64,000 bases of DNA from Flavobacterium sp. HSC-61S13 (lineage in GTDB: Bacteria > Bacteroidota > Bacteroidia > Flavobacteriales > Flavobacteriaceae): contig NZ_JALJZV010000020.1 in assembly GCF_024171535.1 (NCBI RefSeq), positions 1-64,000 of the forward strand, in the 5' to 3' direction. This document shows, one piece after another, positions 25,922 to 33,220 of this stretch (the first letter of the stretch is position 1; the number at the start of each line of letters is the position of its first letter). Under the pieces are notes generated by a model. It was not told where the DNA came from. It saw nothing but the letters and a program-made list of their open reading frames with translations, and did not search any database. The translations under genes and the position numbers were made by a program.

Positions 25922-26228
25922 AATAAGCCAATTGTACTATGATGAAATAGTCTTAAAAACATTCATTAATTGGTGTATGCTTTATGTTTCAGCACCTAAA
26001 GCCTTACAGATGGCATTGACATCGAAAGGTCTGCAGAACTATTTTAAAGTTCACTATAACGCTCTAGAGAAGCAGTTTGAAAGTGAAATAAATAGCTTCG
26101 AATCAGTAAGTAAAGAGGATAAAAACGAATTCTACGCAGAAGTAACTAATGCGATATTCAAAAATTATCCGTCTGCATTACTGCCAAAATTGAACGCAAC
26201 AGAACGAATATTAACCAATTTCAACTAG
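25899..26228 (+). CDS. Early phage protein, unknown
   Basis: This 109-residue protein (MKTHQLLEIS start) overlaps the second ATPase gene by 23 bases. It is predicted to be helical, with aromatic residues near the N terminus (YYDEIVLKTFINWCML) and no recognised motif. ATG 25899 is preferred to the upstream 25863 because it reduces the overlap. It belongs to the early operon. Confidence 0.55.
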   Translation: MKTHQLLEISQLYYDEIVLKTFINWCMLYVSAPKALQMALTSKGLQNYFKVHYNALEKQFESEINSFESVSKEDKNEFYAEVTNAIFKNYPSALLPKLNATERILTNFN

Positions 26229-26230
26229 CT

Positions 26231-26368
26231 ATGACTAAAGCCGATCTAAAAGTAAAAATTAACGAGTTAACCAACTGGTTAACCAAAAACGAAGGGCATC
26301 CTGATTATGCGATTATCCTTAAAGACAAAATAGAGTTAGAACGAAAATTAAGTGATTATGGAATATAA
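26231..26368 (+). CDS. 45-residue early protein
   Basis: This short frame starts 3 bases after the previous stop and encodes a charged helical peptide (MTKADLKVKINELTNWLTKN...). It overlaps the next gene by 11 bases. The tight spacing in an operon of overlapping genes supports it as real. Function unknown. Confidence 0.5.
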   Translation: MTKADLKVKINELTNWLTKNEGHPDYAIILKDKIELERKLSDYGI

Positions 26369-26651
26369 ATTTTTAATTAAGGATGTATTGGCTTTAGATT
26401 GTCTATACAATTTTCTTAGTATTTACGAACGACACTTATGTCATTTGATTTTACTCGAAAAAAGCCTAGTAATGACTGAACGCATACAGAAAGTTGTTAT
26501 TCTAATAGAAACTTTACAATGGAAATCTCCTATATGGAGATATGATCACGACCGGGTTTTGTATTACGAAACTGAAACTGGCCAACAACCCATTCGATAT
26601 TATGAAAATGAGATCGGAAAAATCATTAACCAACAAATAAAAAATAAATAG
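26358..26651 (+). CDS. Early phage protein, unknown
   Basis: The 97-residue protein begins MEYKFLIKD and has no recognised domain. Its N-terminal half is hydrophobic and helical, with Cys and His residues (LSIYERHLCHLILLE). ATG 26358 is preferred to the GTG at 26352. It lies 3 bases before the DUF3164 gene. Confidence 0.5.
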   Translation: MEYKFLIKDVLALDCLYNFLSIYERHLCHLILLEKSLVMTERIQKVVILIETLQWKSPIWRYDHDRVLYYETETGQQPIRYYENEIGKIINQQIKNK

Positions 26652-26653
26652 TT

Positions 26654-27304
26654 ATGAATACAGAAGCAAAACCCGCTCATGAATTGAGTACAATGGAATT
26701 AGAAGCTCTTTTGAAAGATAAAAAAGAAAAAGAAAAAAAGAAGCTTGAAAAAGAAAAAGAGTTGTACGAGACTCAACGAAATACACAGACTGACACAGCT
26801 GTAAAAAACGCATTGGATTTGTTCGACATACTTTCAGAATTTAAAAAAGACATTCACAAAATGATGGATGAGCAGGCTTTAAAGCTTGCTGAATATGGCA
26901 AAATTAGAAGTAATTCAAAAGGCGGTTTTACAATTTCAAACGCAGACGACACCAAAAGGATTACTCGTCGACGAGATACAGAACCGGCGTGGGACGAACG
27001 CTCACAAAAAGCAATTGAATTGATTCGTGATTTCTTAGGTGACACCATAAAGAAACGAGATGTTAAAATGTACGAAATCCTTTTAAGCTTCTTACAACGA
27101 AATGAAAAAGGAGAGCTTGAATACTCAAGAGTAATGGATTTATACTCTCACGAAGACAAGTTTGATGACCCACGTTGGAAAGAAGGTTTAAGACTAATTA
27201 AAGAGTCTTATTCGAACCATTTAAAAGGATTTGGTTATGAGTTCAAATACAAAGATGAAGGGGGTAAATGGCAAAACATATTATTAAATTTTTCAAGTTT
27301 ATAA
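26654..27304 (+). CDS. DUF3164 family phage protein
   Basis: The 216-residue protein fits DUF3164, common in Mu-like phages. A Lys/Glu coiled coil (residues 15-45) is followed by ITRRRDTEPAWDERSQKAIELI near 97 (key words WDER and AIELI), then VKMYEILLSFLQRNEKG and a DDPRWKEGLRLI segment near 170. Its biochemical role is unknown; it is always in the early region after the transposition genes, as here. Confidence 0.8.
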   Translation: MNTEAKPAHELSTMELEALLKDKKEKEKKKLEKEKELYETQRNTQTDTAVKNALDLFDILSEFKKDIHKMMDEQALKLAEYGKIRSNSKGGFTISNADDTKRITRRRDTEPAWDERSQKAIELIRDFLGDTIKKRDVKMYEILLSFLQRNEKGELEYSRVMDLYSHEDKFDDPRWKEGLRLIKESYSNHLKGFGYEFKYKDEGGKWQNILLNFSSL

Positions 27305-27312
27305 ACTAATCT

Positions 27313-27546
27313 ATGAAGAAGACAAAAATCATATTTGAAGATAAAGGACAGGACTGTCTATACTGGATTATAGACGAAAAAGGAAAAGTAGTTGATTGCT
27401 CTCCCACAACTCGAGGGCTATGGTTGAATAGCAAAGTAATATTAGGTCAATTGAAAATAGGAATAAAATTGAGTTTTACAAACCAAGGAGATATATTGAG
27501 ATTTAAATATTTGGTTGAAAAAATTGAAGCTTATGAAAGCAACTAA
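27313..27546 (+). CDS. Small phage protein, unknown
   Basis: The 77-residue protein is probably a small beta-rich fold (IIFEDKGQDCLYWIIDEKGKV) with a C-terminal helix. No family is recognised. It overlaps the following gene slightly and has typical operon spacing. Confidence 0.5.
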   Translation: MKKTKIIFEDKGQDCLYWIIDEKGKVVDCSPTTRGLWLNSKVILGQLKIGIKLSFTNQGDILRFKYLVEKIEAYESN

Positions 27547-27952
27547 AGAACAAAAACTGGCTATTCGTAGAAATAGCCAGTTCAAAGAAGATATCAAAGA
27601 AGAATGGGTACAATGGGCAACTGGTGACAACTCCAAAACTAGCCTTAACGACCTTTCTTTTGAGCAAGCTAATCAAATACTTGCCCAACAAGGAGATAAG
27701 CTATACAAGGGCGATAATTGGGGTTTATTCAACAACAATGACTCCAAGCATAAATGTATATTATCATTAATGTATCAACTGAATTGGACAATTGAAATCA
27801 AAGGACGAAACGTTCCAGATACAAACCGACTTTCAGAGTTTTTGAAAAGCATTAAAAGTCCAGTACAAAAACCACTTAATAAAATGAATGTTTTTGAACT
27901 TTCAAAAATCATAAAAGCTTTAGAAGAGATGACTAAAAAAACATGGAAATAA
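27533..27952 (+). CDS. GemA/gp16-like phage regulator
   Basis: The roughly 139-residue protein starts MKATKEQKLAIRRN. Its C-terminal half has the shape of Mu gp16 (GemA, DUF1018): SKHKCILSLMYQLNW, a middle RLSEFLKS segment, and NKMNVFELSKIIKALEEM at the end. The N-terminal half has WATGDNSKTSLNDLSFEQAN in the usual place for the first GemA helices. GemA affects host supercoiling and early gene expression in Mu. The match is by layout, not strong identity. Confidence 0.5.
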   Translation: MKATKEQKLAIRRNSQFKEDIKEEWVQWATGDNSKTSLNDLSFEQANQILAQQGDKLYKGDNWGLFNNNDSKHKCILSLMYQLNWTIEIKGRNVPDTNRLSEFLKSIKSPVQKPLNKMNVFELSKIIKALEEMTKKTWK

Positions 27953-28047
27953 GCCTATATAACCTTATAAAGTTCTTTAGCAGTGTCGTACTCAGCTTAA
28001 TTATAGTATTACTAATTGTAGAATCAAAAAATGATAGAAAAATGTAA
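27943..28047 (+). CDS. 34-residue single-pass membrane peptide
   Basis: The frame encodes one transmembrane helix (FFSSVVLSLIIVLLIV) with short charged ends. It overlaps both neighbours by 10 to 17 bases, as other genes in this operon do. Function unknown. Confidence 0.45.
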   Translation: MEISLYNLIKFFSSVVLSLIIVLLIVESKNDRKM

Positions 28048-28159
28048 ACATTCAAGCCAGCATATTAAAATACTCGAAAGTATCTGTACTATCGAAGTAA
28101 CAGTTGTAGTGTGTTCTTGTTGTGGATTAGAGCTTACAAAGCCTGTAGTTGAAACATAA
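28031..28159 (+). CDS. 42-residue Cys-rich protein, zinc-ribbon-like
   Basis: The peptide has CKH near the N terminus and CSCCG near residue 28, a pattern that could bind one zinc ion (C-x-H...C-x-C-C). It overlaps the preceding membrane peptide by 17 bases. Small zinc ribbons of this kind are common in phage early regions. Function unknown. Confidence 0.5.
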   Translation: MIEKCKHSSQHIKILESICTIEVTVVVCSCCGLELTKPVVET

Positions 28160-28207
28160 TATCTGCAAATTAGCAGGTGATTTAAAATATCTTATAAAGA
28201 TCATATA

Positions 28208-28543
28208 ATGAAAATTGACTTAAAACTTAATAAAGAAACTTTGATCGTAGTTAGTAACCTATTACAAGAACTCTATTGTTTGGAAAACACCAGTAATCCA
28301 AAACAAAAGATTTATCGATCAATTGGTTTTGATCTAGCTGAAAAGTTCGAAGTTAAAGCCAAAGGGCTTATTAAAAAAAACTCTCTTTTTGATTTAAATA
28401 AAAAAGTTAATATGAGTTTAAAATTTCATGAAGCTTGGGCACTAGAAATCATTTTAAATGAATTGTGCGTAATGCTTGATAACCACTACAATCAAATCGT
28501 AGTTAATTTAATAATTAGCGAGTTAAACCAGAAATTAACATGA
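28208..28543 (+). CDS. Phage protein of unknown function
   Basis: The 111-residue protein looks all-helical, with LSLKFHEAWALEIIL-like amphipathic segments in its second half and no motif I know. Its stop codon overlaps the methyltransferase start by 4 bases, so the two are probably coupled. Confidence 0.5.
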   Translation: MKIDLKLNKETLIVVSNLLQELYCLENTSNPKQKIYRSIGFDLAEKFEVKAKGLIKKNSLFDLNKKVNMSLKFHEAWALEIILNELCVMLDNHYNQIVVNLIISELNQKLT

Positions 28544-30093
28544 CAAATACATTTCTATCTTTTCAAAAACGTTTTGCAGTTCAAAAAGTAGAAAAACCAG
28601 AATCCATAGAATTTATTGTGATTGATCTTTTTTGTGGAGCTGGCGGAACAACCACGGGATTTGCAAACGCAAAGAACAAAAAAGGGGATCCAATTGCTTT
28701 AATAGCAGTTTGTGTAAATCACGATCACAAAGCGATAAAATCACACTGGGAAAATCACCCAGAAGTTTATCACTTTGAAGAAGATATCCGAATATTGAAT
28801 TTAGGACCTTTAATAGAAATTTTAAGGGCTTATAGAAAAGCATATCCAAATGCAAAAATCATCCTTTGGGCATCATTAGAATGCACCAATTTTTCCAAAG
28901 CAAAAGGAGGACAAGCTCGTGATGCAGATAGCAGAACGTTAGCAGAGCATTTAGATCGATATATAACTGCAATTGATCCTGATTATGTTCAAATCGAAAA
29001 TGTAGTTGAATTCATGAGTTGGGGACCTTTAGATAAAAAAGGCAAGCCCATTAGCATGAAGTCCGGTCAAGATTGGTTGCGTTGGAGAAATCACATAAAT
29101 TCTTTCGGTTATCGCGATGAATGGAAGGAACTCAACAGTGCTAATTTCGGAGCTTACACTTCTCGAAATCGCCTTTTCGGATGTTTCGCTAAAAGTGGGT
29201 TGCCGATAACTTGGCCAGAACCAACTCATTCAAAACTACCGTCGACAATTACTGATTTGTTTAACTCCAGTTTAAAAAAATGGAAAGCAGTCAAAGAAGT
29301 TTTAGACTTTGAAGATGAAGGCCAGTCTATTTTTAAACGAAAGAAACCGCTTGTAGAAGGAACACTTCAAAGAATATATGCAGGATTAATTAAGCATGTT
29401 GCAGGAGGAGAAAAAGCTTTTATTGCAAAATATTTCAGCGGAAGACCAGCAGGAAAAGTCACATCGATTGATAATCCACTAGGAACTCTTACAACTGCAT
29501 GTAATCAATCTGTAGTTAATGTATCATTTTTGACCAAATACTATGGCACGGGAAATAATGTCTCTTCAATTGAAGAACCGGCAGGAACATTAACAACAAA
29601 AGATCGTTTTACAAAAGTTCAATGTAATTGGCTAGATAAGCAATACTCTGGAAAGCATAATCATCAAAGTATTGATCAACCGGCCGGCACAATTATGACT
29701 TCAGACAAACACGCCTTAGTCAGCGCGCCATTTATACTCAATCCAAGTCACGGAGGACACACAATGCACACCAATCAACCTTGCCCAGTTATTATTGCTA
29801 GACAAGACAAAGCACCATTGTATTTAGTGAATTATAGTCAAGACCCAAATGTATCAATTGAAATTTACGAAGGAGACAGTGAAACCATGATTAAAATAAA
29901 AGAATTCATGGCACTGTATGGTATTTCGGACATTAAAATGCGAATGTTGAAGGTCCTTGAATTAAAATTAATACAAGGATTTCCACTGAATTATAAACTC
30001 TTTGGCAACCAAAGCGATCAGAAAAAATTTATCGGAAACAGTGTTGTTCCGCATGTTGTGCAATCATGGGTAGAAGCTCAATGTCTAAATTAA
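28540..30093 (+). CDS. C5-cytosine DNA methyltransferase
   Basis: The 517-residue enzyme transfers methyl from SAM to C5 of cytosine. Motif I is DLFCGAGGTTTG at 29-40, motif IV is SLECTNFSKAKGG with catalytic Cys at about 115, motif VI is IENV at 152-155, and motif VIII is SRNRLFG near 208. The C terminus has QGFP and GNSVVPHVV. Between about 315 and 400 lies a three-fold repeat (GTLTT, GTLTT, GTIMT). The residue before catalytic Cys is Glu, as in some phage enzymes, not the usual Pro. No restriction enzyme is adjacent, so it probably protects phage DNA. Confidence 0.9.
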   Translation: MTNTFLSFQKRFAVQKVEKPESIEFIVIDLFCGAGGTTTGFANAKNKKGDPIALIAVCVNHDHKAIKSHWENHPEVYHFEEDIRILNLGPLIEILRAYRKAYPNAKIILWASLECTNFSKAKGGQARDADSRTLAEHLDRYITAIDPDYVQIENVVEFMSWGPLDKKGKPISMKSGQDWLRWRNHINSFGYRDEWKELNSANFGAYTSRNRLFGCFAKSGLPITWPEPTHSKLPSTITDLFNSSLKKWKAVKEVLDFEDEGQSIFKRKKPLVEGTLQRIYAGLIKHVAGGEKAFIAKYFSGRPAGKVTSIDNPLGTLTTACNQSVVNVSFLTKYYGTGNNVSSIEEPAGTLTTKDRFTKVQCNWLDKQYSGKHNHQSIDQPAGTIMTSDKHALVSAPFILNPSHGGHTMHTNQPCPVIIARQDKAPLYLVNYSQDPNVSIEIYEGDSETMIKIKEFMALYGISDIKMRMLKVLELKLIQGFPLNYKLFGNQSDQKKFIGNSVVPHVVQSWVEAQCLN

Positions 30094-30105
30094 ATCCATT
30101 GAAAA

Positions 30106-30546
30106 ATGAATCAATTAACCACTTATACAATCAGAAGTAAAAACACGACCAACGTTTGGGTTTTTAAATACGATTTAAATGGGTTTTTAAACGAGTTTAA
30201 ATCGTTGGAAGGTACATTGTCCGAGAAACAAATAAATTGGTTGTTCAGGCAAGGAAACTTCCCATACATCGAAGAACAGGTCAAAGAATGGACAAAAAAA
30301 CTAAAACACCATTTTGAGATAATAAAAGGTGAACCCGATTTAAGTTTTAATGCTATTTGGGAACTTTATGACAATAAGGTGAAAAAGGTTTTCGCTGAAC
30401 GTGCGTTTGAGAAACTTAAAGAAGCAGATAAAGTAAAATGTTTTATTCATATTCCAAAGTATAAACAACGAATTGCTAAAAGCAAAGAAGCTCAGGCACA
30501 TTTAGCGACTTATATCAATCAAAAATATTTTGAGGATGAATATTAA
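30106..30546 (+). CDS. Replisome-organizer-type phage protein
   Basis: The 146-residue protein has a C-terminal domain, FNAIWELYDNKVKK..AERAFEKL..HIPKYKQRIAKSKEAQAHLATYIN (shown in pieces), that resembles the short helical domain at the end of many phage replication proteins. The N-terminal 70 residues have no recognised match. It ends the early/middle operon at a strong terminator. A role in replication is inferred from that resemblance only. Confidence 0.5.
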   Translation: MNQLTTYTIRSKNTTNVWVFKYDLNGFLNEFKSLEGTLSEKQINWLFRQGNFPYIEEQVKEWTKKLKHHFEIIKGEPDLSFNAIWELYDNKVKKVFAERAFEKLKEADKVKCFIHIPKYKQRIAKSKEAQAHLATYINQKYFEDEY

Positions 30547-30583
30547 AAAAAGGAGTTAGCAATATTGCTAACTCCTTTTTTTT
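30545..30583 (+). terminator. Terminator of the early/middle operon
   Basis: AAAGGAGTTAGCAAT pairs with ATTGCTAACTCCTTT, with T run. A hairpin of the same core sequence recurs at 31138, so the gene between them is bounded by two similar terminators. Confidence 0.9.
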
Positions 30584-30647
30584 GTGGATTTCTGTATCGA
30601 AACATAAATAGTAATAAATATATTTGTCTTTCTAAAACAACTTAAAA

Positions 30648-31034
30648 ATGCATAAAGTAGCAATTAGCAAATCAAATGCGGAGACAATTCTTGTGTTTGA
30701 TGAAAATATTGAATCAGATTTAGATTTAGTAAATCTTGATTTATACAAATGGGATGAGTTTATTGAAAAATATATCCCCCGTCGATCCGTACTGAACGAA
30801 AGTGGGATAACCATGGAAAAAATATATACACCCGAAAGAATTAAGATTCTATCTGAATTTAAATTCAAAAATGAATATATCCAATTATTAGAATATCCGG
30901 AGAATTCCGGAGAATATAATATCTATATTGCTCGACCTAAATCTCTTAGCAAATATTCTGATAATTGTGCTGGACAATTTTATGCCTCAGATATATTCAA
31001 AGCAGTGGAATTTTTAGCCAACTCAAATTATTAA
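30648..31034 (+). CDS. Terminator-bounded cargo gene, unknown
   Basis: This 128-residue acidic cytoplasmic protein has no recognised domain. It is separated from the early operon by a terminator and preceded by a TATATTTG -7 box near 30618, so it can be transcribed on its own, perhaps in the lysogen. Isolated expression, small size and acidity are features of moron or immunity genes. Immunity to the nuclease-like domain of MuF at 33.2 kb is one possibility, but there is no direct evidence. Confidence 0.55.
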   Translation: MHKVAISKSNAETILVFDENIESDLDLVNLDLYKWDEFIEKYIPRRSVLNESGITMEKIYTPERIKILSEFKFKNEYIQLLEYPENSGEYNIYIARPKSLSKYSDNCAGQFYASDIFKAVEFLANSNY

Positions 31035-31137
31035 TAAATGATATTTAAAAATAGAATAAATCACATAATTTATATTCTATCAGACTGTATTTTAATCATT
31101 AAAAAAACGACTTAATTGTTTTTTGATCTTAGATTGT

Positions 31138-31171
31138 AAAGGAGTTAGCTGTATAGCTGACTCCTTTTTTA
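31138..31171 (+). terminator. Terminator after cargo gene 1
   Basis: GGAGTTAGCT and AGCTGACTCC with a T run. The core GGAGTTAGC is shared with the terminator at 30545. Confidence 0.85.
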
Positions 31172-31231
31172 TTTGAGGAAAGCCATAATTCTTACGAAAA
31201 GAATTCAATATATTTACAAAAATAAAATTTC

Positions 31232-31786
31232 ATGAAAAAATTTATACTTTTTTTACTTTTAATCATTTGTAACTACAGTTACTCGCAACAATTTGAATTG
31301 ACAGCAGATGGTTTTGTAAATTCCGAAAATAAAGAAATTGATTACATTATTCTAGAATACCCTGGTAAATCAAAAGAAGAGCTTTTTAAAGACGTGTTGG
31401 TTTTTGCTAATAAAAACTTCAAATCTGCCAAAGACGTTATAAGTAAAGTTGAATATGATGCTATAACCATAAATGCACGTTCATCAAAGCTAATAAGGAG
31501 AAATAACCTTCACGCTTTTAATAATAACTATACTTTTGTAATGTCATTTAAGGATGGTAAAATAAGGATAAATGCTCCTATTGTTGAGCTTGTAACTTTT
31601 TCAAATGGCGAAAAGCAAATATTACATATTTCACATGTAAAAACGGATCTGAATGGCGCTAATTTATCGATTTACAATAAAAAAGGAATTGTAAAATCAA
31701 AAATGGCAGAGACTGATTTAAATGATTTTGCTGTCGGATTTTTGAATTTATTAAAAAGTGAAATAAATACATCTGAGGATTGGTAA
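31232..31786 (+). CDS. Secreted DUF4468-like cargo protein
   Basis: The 184-residue protein starts with a signal peptide (MKKFILFLLLIICNYSYSQ). The mature part resembles DUF4468, a TBP-like fold of secreted Bacteroidota proteins, with KEELFKDVLVFANKNF near residue 45 and YTFVMSFKDGKIRI near 100. It lies alone between two terminators and has its own upstream AT-rich promoter region. A secreted host-type protein in a phage suggests lysogenic conversion, for example a change to the cell surface. Confidence 0.65.
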   Translation: MKKFILFLLLIICNYSYSQQFELTADGFVNSENKEIDYIILEYPGKSKEELFKDVLVFANKNFKSAKDVISKVEYDAITINARSSKLIRRNNLHAFNNNYTFVMSFKDGKIRINAPIVELVTFSNGEKQILHISHVKTDLNGANLSIYNKKGIVKSKMAETDLNDFAVGFLNLLKSEINTSEDW

Positions 31787-31802
31787 AGTTTAATCCTTAT
31801 AG

Positions 31803-31842
31803 TGAAACCCCAACTTGCAAAACAGGTTGGGGTTTCTTATTT
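31803..31842 (+). terminator. Terminator after the DUF4468-like gene
   Basis: GAAACCCCAAC and GTTGGGGTTTC form an 11-bp stem with a downstream T-rich stretch. A smaller inverted repeat, GTCGC/GCGAC, follows near 31884. Confidence 0.85.
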
Positions 31843-31954
31843 TTGGGTGATGTTAGAACCGCCGGTACATATAAATAAGCGAGGTCGCAATGAGCGACTA
31901 ATCAACAAACGAAATTATATTTTAGTTTGTCGATTTTACTTTTATTCTACCCTT

Positions 31955-32182
31955 ATGAATCTAAAGTTCTCTGCAGTTCTGGCACTATTGGAAGAAGAGT
32001 TCTTTTTATCTCAAGCGCGAATTGCCGATTTATTGGCAGAAAACAGTGAGTTAATAACCTCTTTAGAACTAAAGAAAGCTTCTGTATCCGAGTTAAAAGA
32101 TTCATACCCATTTATGAGTTGGCAGTATAATCATGCCAAGAGGTGTCAAAACGGAGGGCAAATACCTTTAGACCTTTTCTAA
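31955..32182 (+). CDS. Small convergent phage protein, uncertain
   Basis: From ATG 31955 the frame encodes 75 residues (MNLKFSAVLALLEEEFF...), helical and acidic at the start. An in-frame upstream ATG at 31802 would read through the preceding terminator hairpin and is unlikely. The last 71 bases overlap the end of the leftward tail gene, which is unusual in a compact phage. It may be real but is not well supported. Confidence 0.4.
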   Translation: MNLKFSAVLALLEEEFFLSQARIADLLAENSELITSLELKKASVSELKDSYPFMSWQYNHAKRCQNGGQIPLDLF

Positions 32183-32546
32183 GATTTTCATTCTTACCAC
32201 TTTTCCTGCTAAAAGGGTAAAAGCTATCAGTGCCATAACCTTGTAGTTTTTTATATACCTTTTCTTGTAATCTCAACCATTCTAAACTTTTTCTTCTCAC
32301 TCCTTCAGGAGCAAGTCCATTGGTTTCACTTAATCCCTTTGCTACTAAACGCACAGAGAAATAGCCAATAACTTGTTGAATATTATCTTGAATATCTTCA
32401 CAACTAGACATATCAATCTCGATTAGTGCGGCGGGATAAGCTAAAGGTGGTTGCTCCTCTAAAATCTGACCGGTATCTAAGTCTACATATCGCAGTTCTG
32501 GAATTTCGTTTAAAAGCTCAACGAGCATAAGATATAAATCTTCCAT
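32112..32546 (-). CDS. Phage tail/head-completion-like protein
   Basis: The 144-residue protein has LAYPAALIEIDMSSCEDI near residue 35 and a final KVFALRFDTSW strand, a layout I associate with tail-terminator or minor tail proteins of Mu-like phages. It lies at the end of the leftward head operon, six bases after the gpG-like gene. The exact virion position is not certain. Confidence 0.5.
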   Translation of the reverse strand: MEDLYLMLVELLNEIPELRYVDLDTGQILEEQPPLAYPAALIEIDMSSCEDIQDNIQQVIGYFSVRLVAKGLSETNGLAPEGVRRKSLEWLRLQEKVYKKLQGYGTDSFYPFSRKSGKNENLRKGLKVFALRFDTSWHDYTANS

Positions 32547-32551
32547 AATGT

Positions 32552-33088
32552 TTATTTAAATATTTTTCTTATTTCTGCAGCACTCATTCGACGCAGTCTC
32601 GCTTTGAGATAAGGCGAGTCTGCTTCTGCTCCAATAAATTGCCTTTTAGGAATGTTCTGGTTGATAACTCGTTCAAAGGCTTTTACATTAATTTTCCCTC
32701 CTGTCTTCTTATTAGTTCTGGTATGTTCTCGTACATTCTGATCTACTCGGCCTCTAAATCCATAATTATGTACTCTAGCATATGGAATATCAACTCCTCC
32801 TGCACCGACCCACACAGTGTTGTTCACTATCCTTGTTACACGAATGCTACGTTTTAACTTACCTGATTTAACGAGTAAAGCCCGATCGGTTTCATCTGGT
32901 TTACCCCATTTATTTGGATTCTTACGTTTAGGCCAAACTTCTTGATTATTTCCACTCCAAGCTTCCTGTTCAAAACTTAGCAAGGAGAAATTAACCACCT
33001 CCTCCCCAATTATTGCGGGTAAAGTCCTTAAACTACTTGCGAGTTTTTCCTGTAGTTTAGTGAATTGTTCCGCTGCTGATTTTGCCAT
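32552..33088 (-). CDS. Virion morphogenesis protein, Mu gpG-like
   Basis: The 178-residue protein resembles the gpG/virion morphogenesis family. RALLVKSGKLKRSIR near residue 88, IPYARVHNYGFRG near 120 and IPKRQFIGA near 153 are typical. Members act in head-tail completion. It lies 127 bases downstream of the MuF gene on the same strand; that gap holds a structured RNA candidate on the opposite strand. Confidence 0.75.
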   Translation of the reverse strand: MAKSAAEQFTKLQEKLASSLRTLPAIIGEEVVNFSLLSFEQEAWSGNNQEVWPKRKNPNKWGKPDETDRALLVKSGKLKRSIRVTRIVNNTVWVGAGGVDIPYARVHNYGFRGRVDQNVREHTRTNKKTGGKINVKAFERVINQNIPKRQFIGAEADSPYLKARLRRMSAAEIRKIFK

Positions 33089-33129
33089 TATAAACTCTTT
33101 TTAAATTGCATTTATTTTTTTGTATATTT

Positions 33130-33220
33130 GTACCACTGGTGAGGGACGCAACTTCGTGTTGCTATTGCCCGCACCCCTAGAGGCTCAAATTTGTTTATTC
33201 AAGTTTGAGCCTTCTTTATT
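33130..33220 (+). ncRNA. Candidate structured small RNA antisense to the head operon
   Basis: A TATATTTG box at 33123-33130 points right. Downstream, GGTG-A-GGG (33138-33145) can pair with CCC-G-CACC (33068 + 100, i.e. 33168-33175), enclosing GCAAC/GTTGC with a TTCGT loop. A second hairpin follows, GGCTCAAA...TTTGAGCC at 33182-33211, with a T-rich tail. Only on the plus strand is the hairpin followed by T-rich sequence, so a plus-strand RNA of 80-90 bases is the best reading. It would be antisense to the MuF-gpG junction. No known family is assigned. Confidence 0.5.

Noticed and set aside
31802..31954. N-terminal extension of the 31,955 gene
   Set aside because: The first 51 codons cover the terminator hairpin and an inverted repeat; the codon content is poor.
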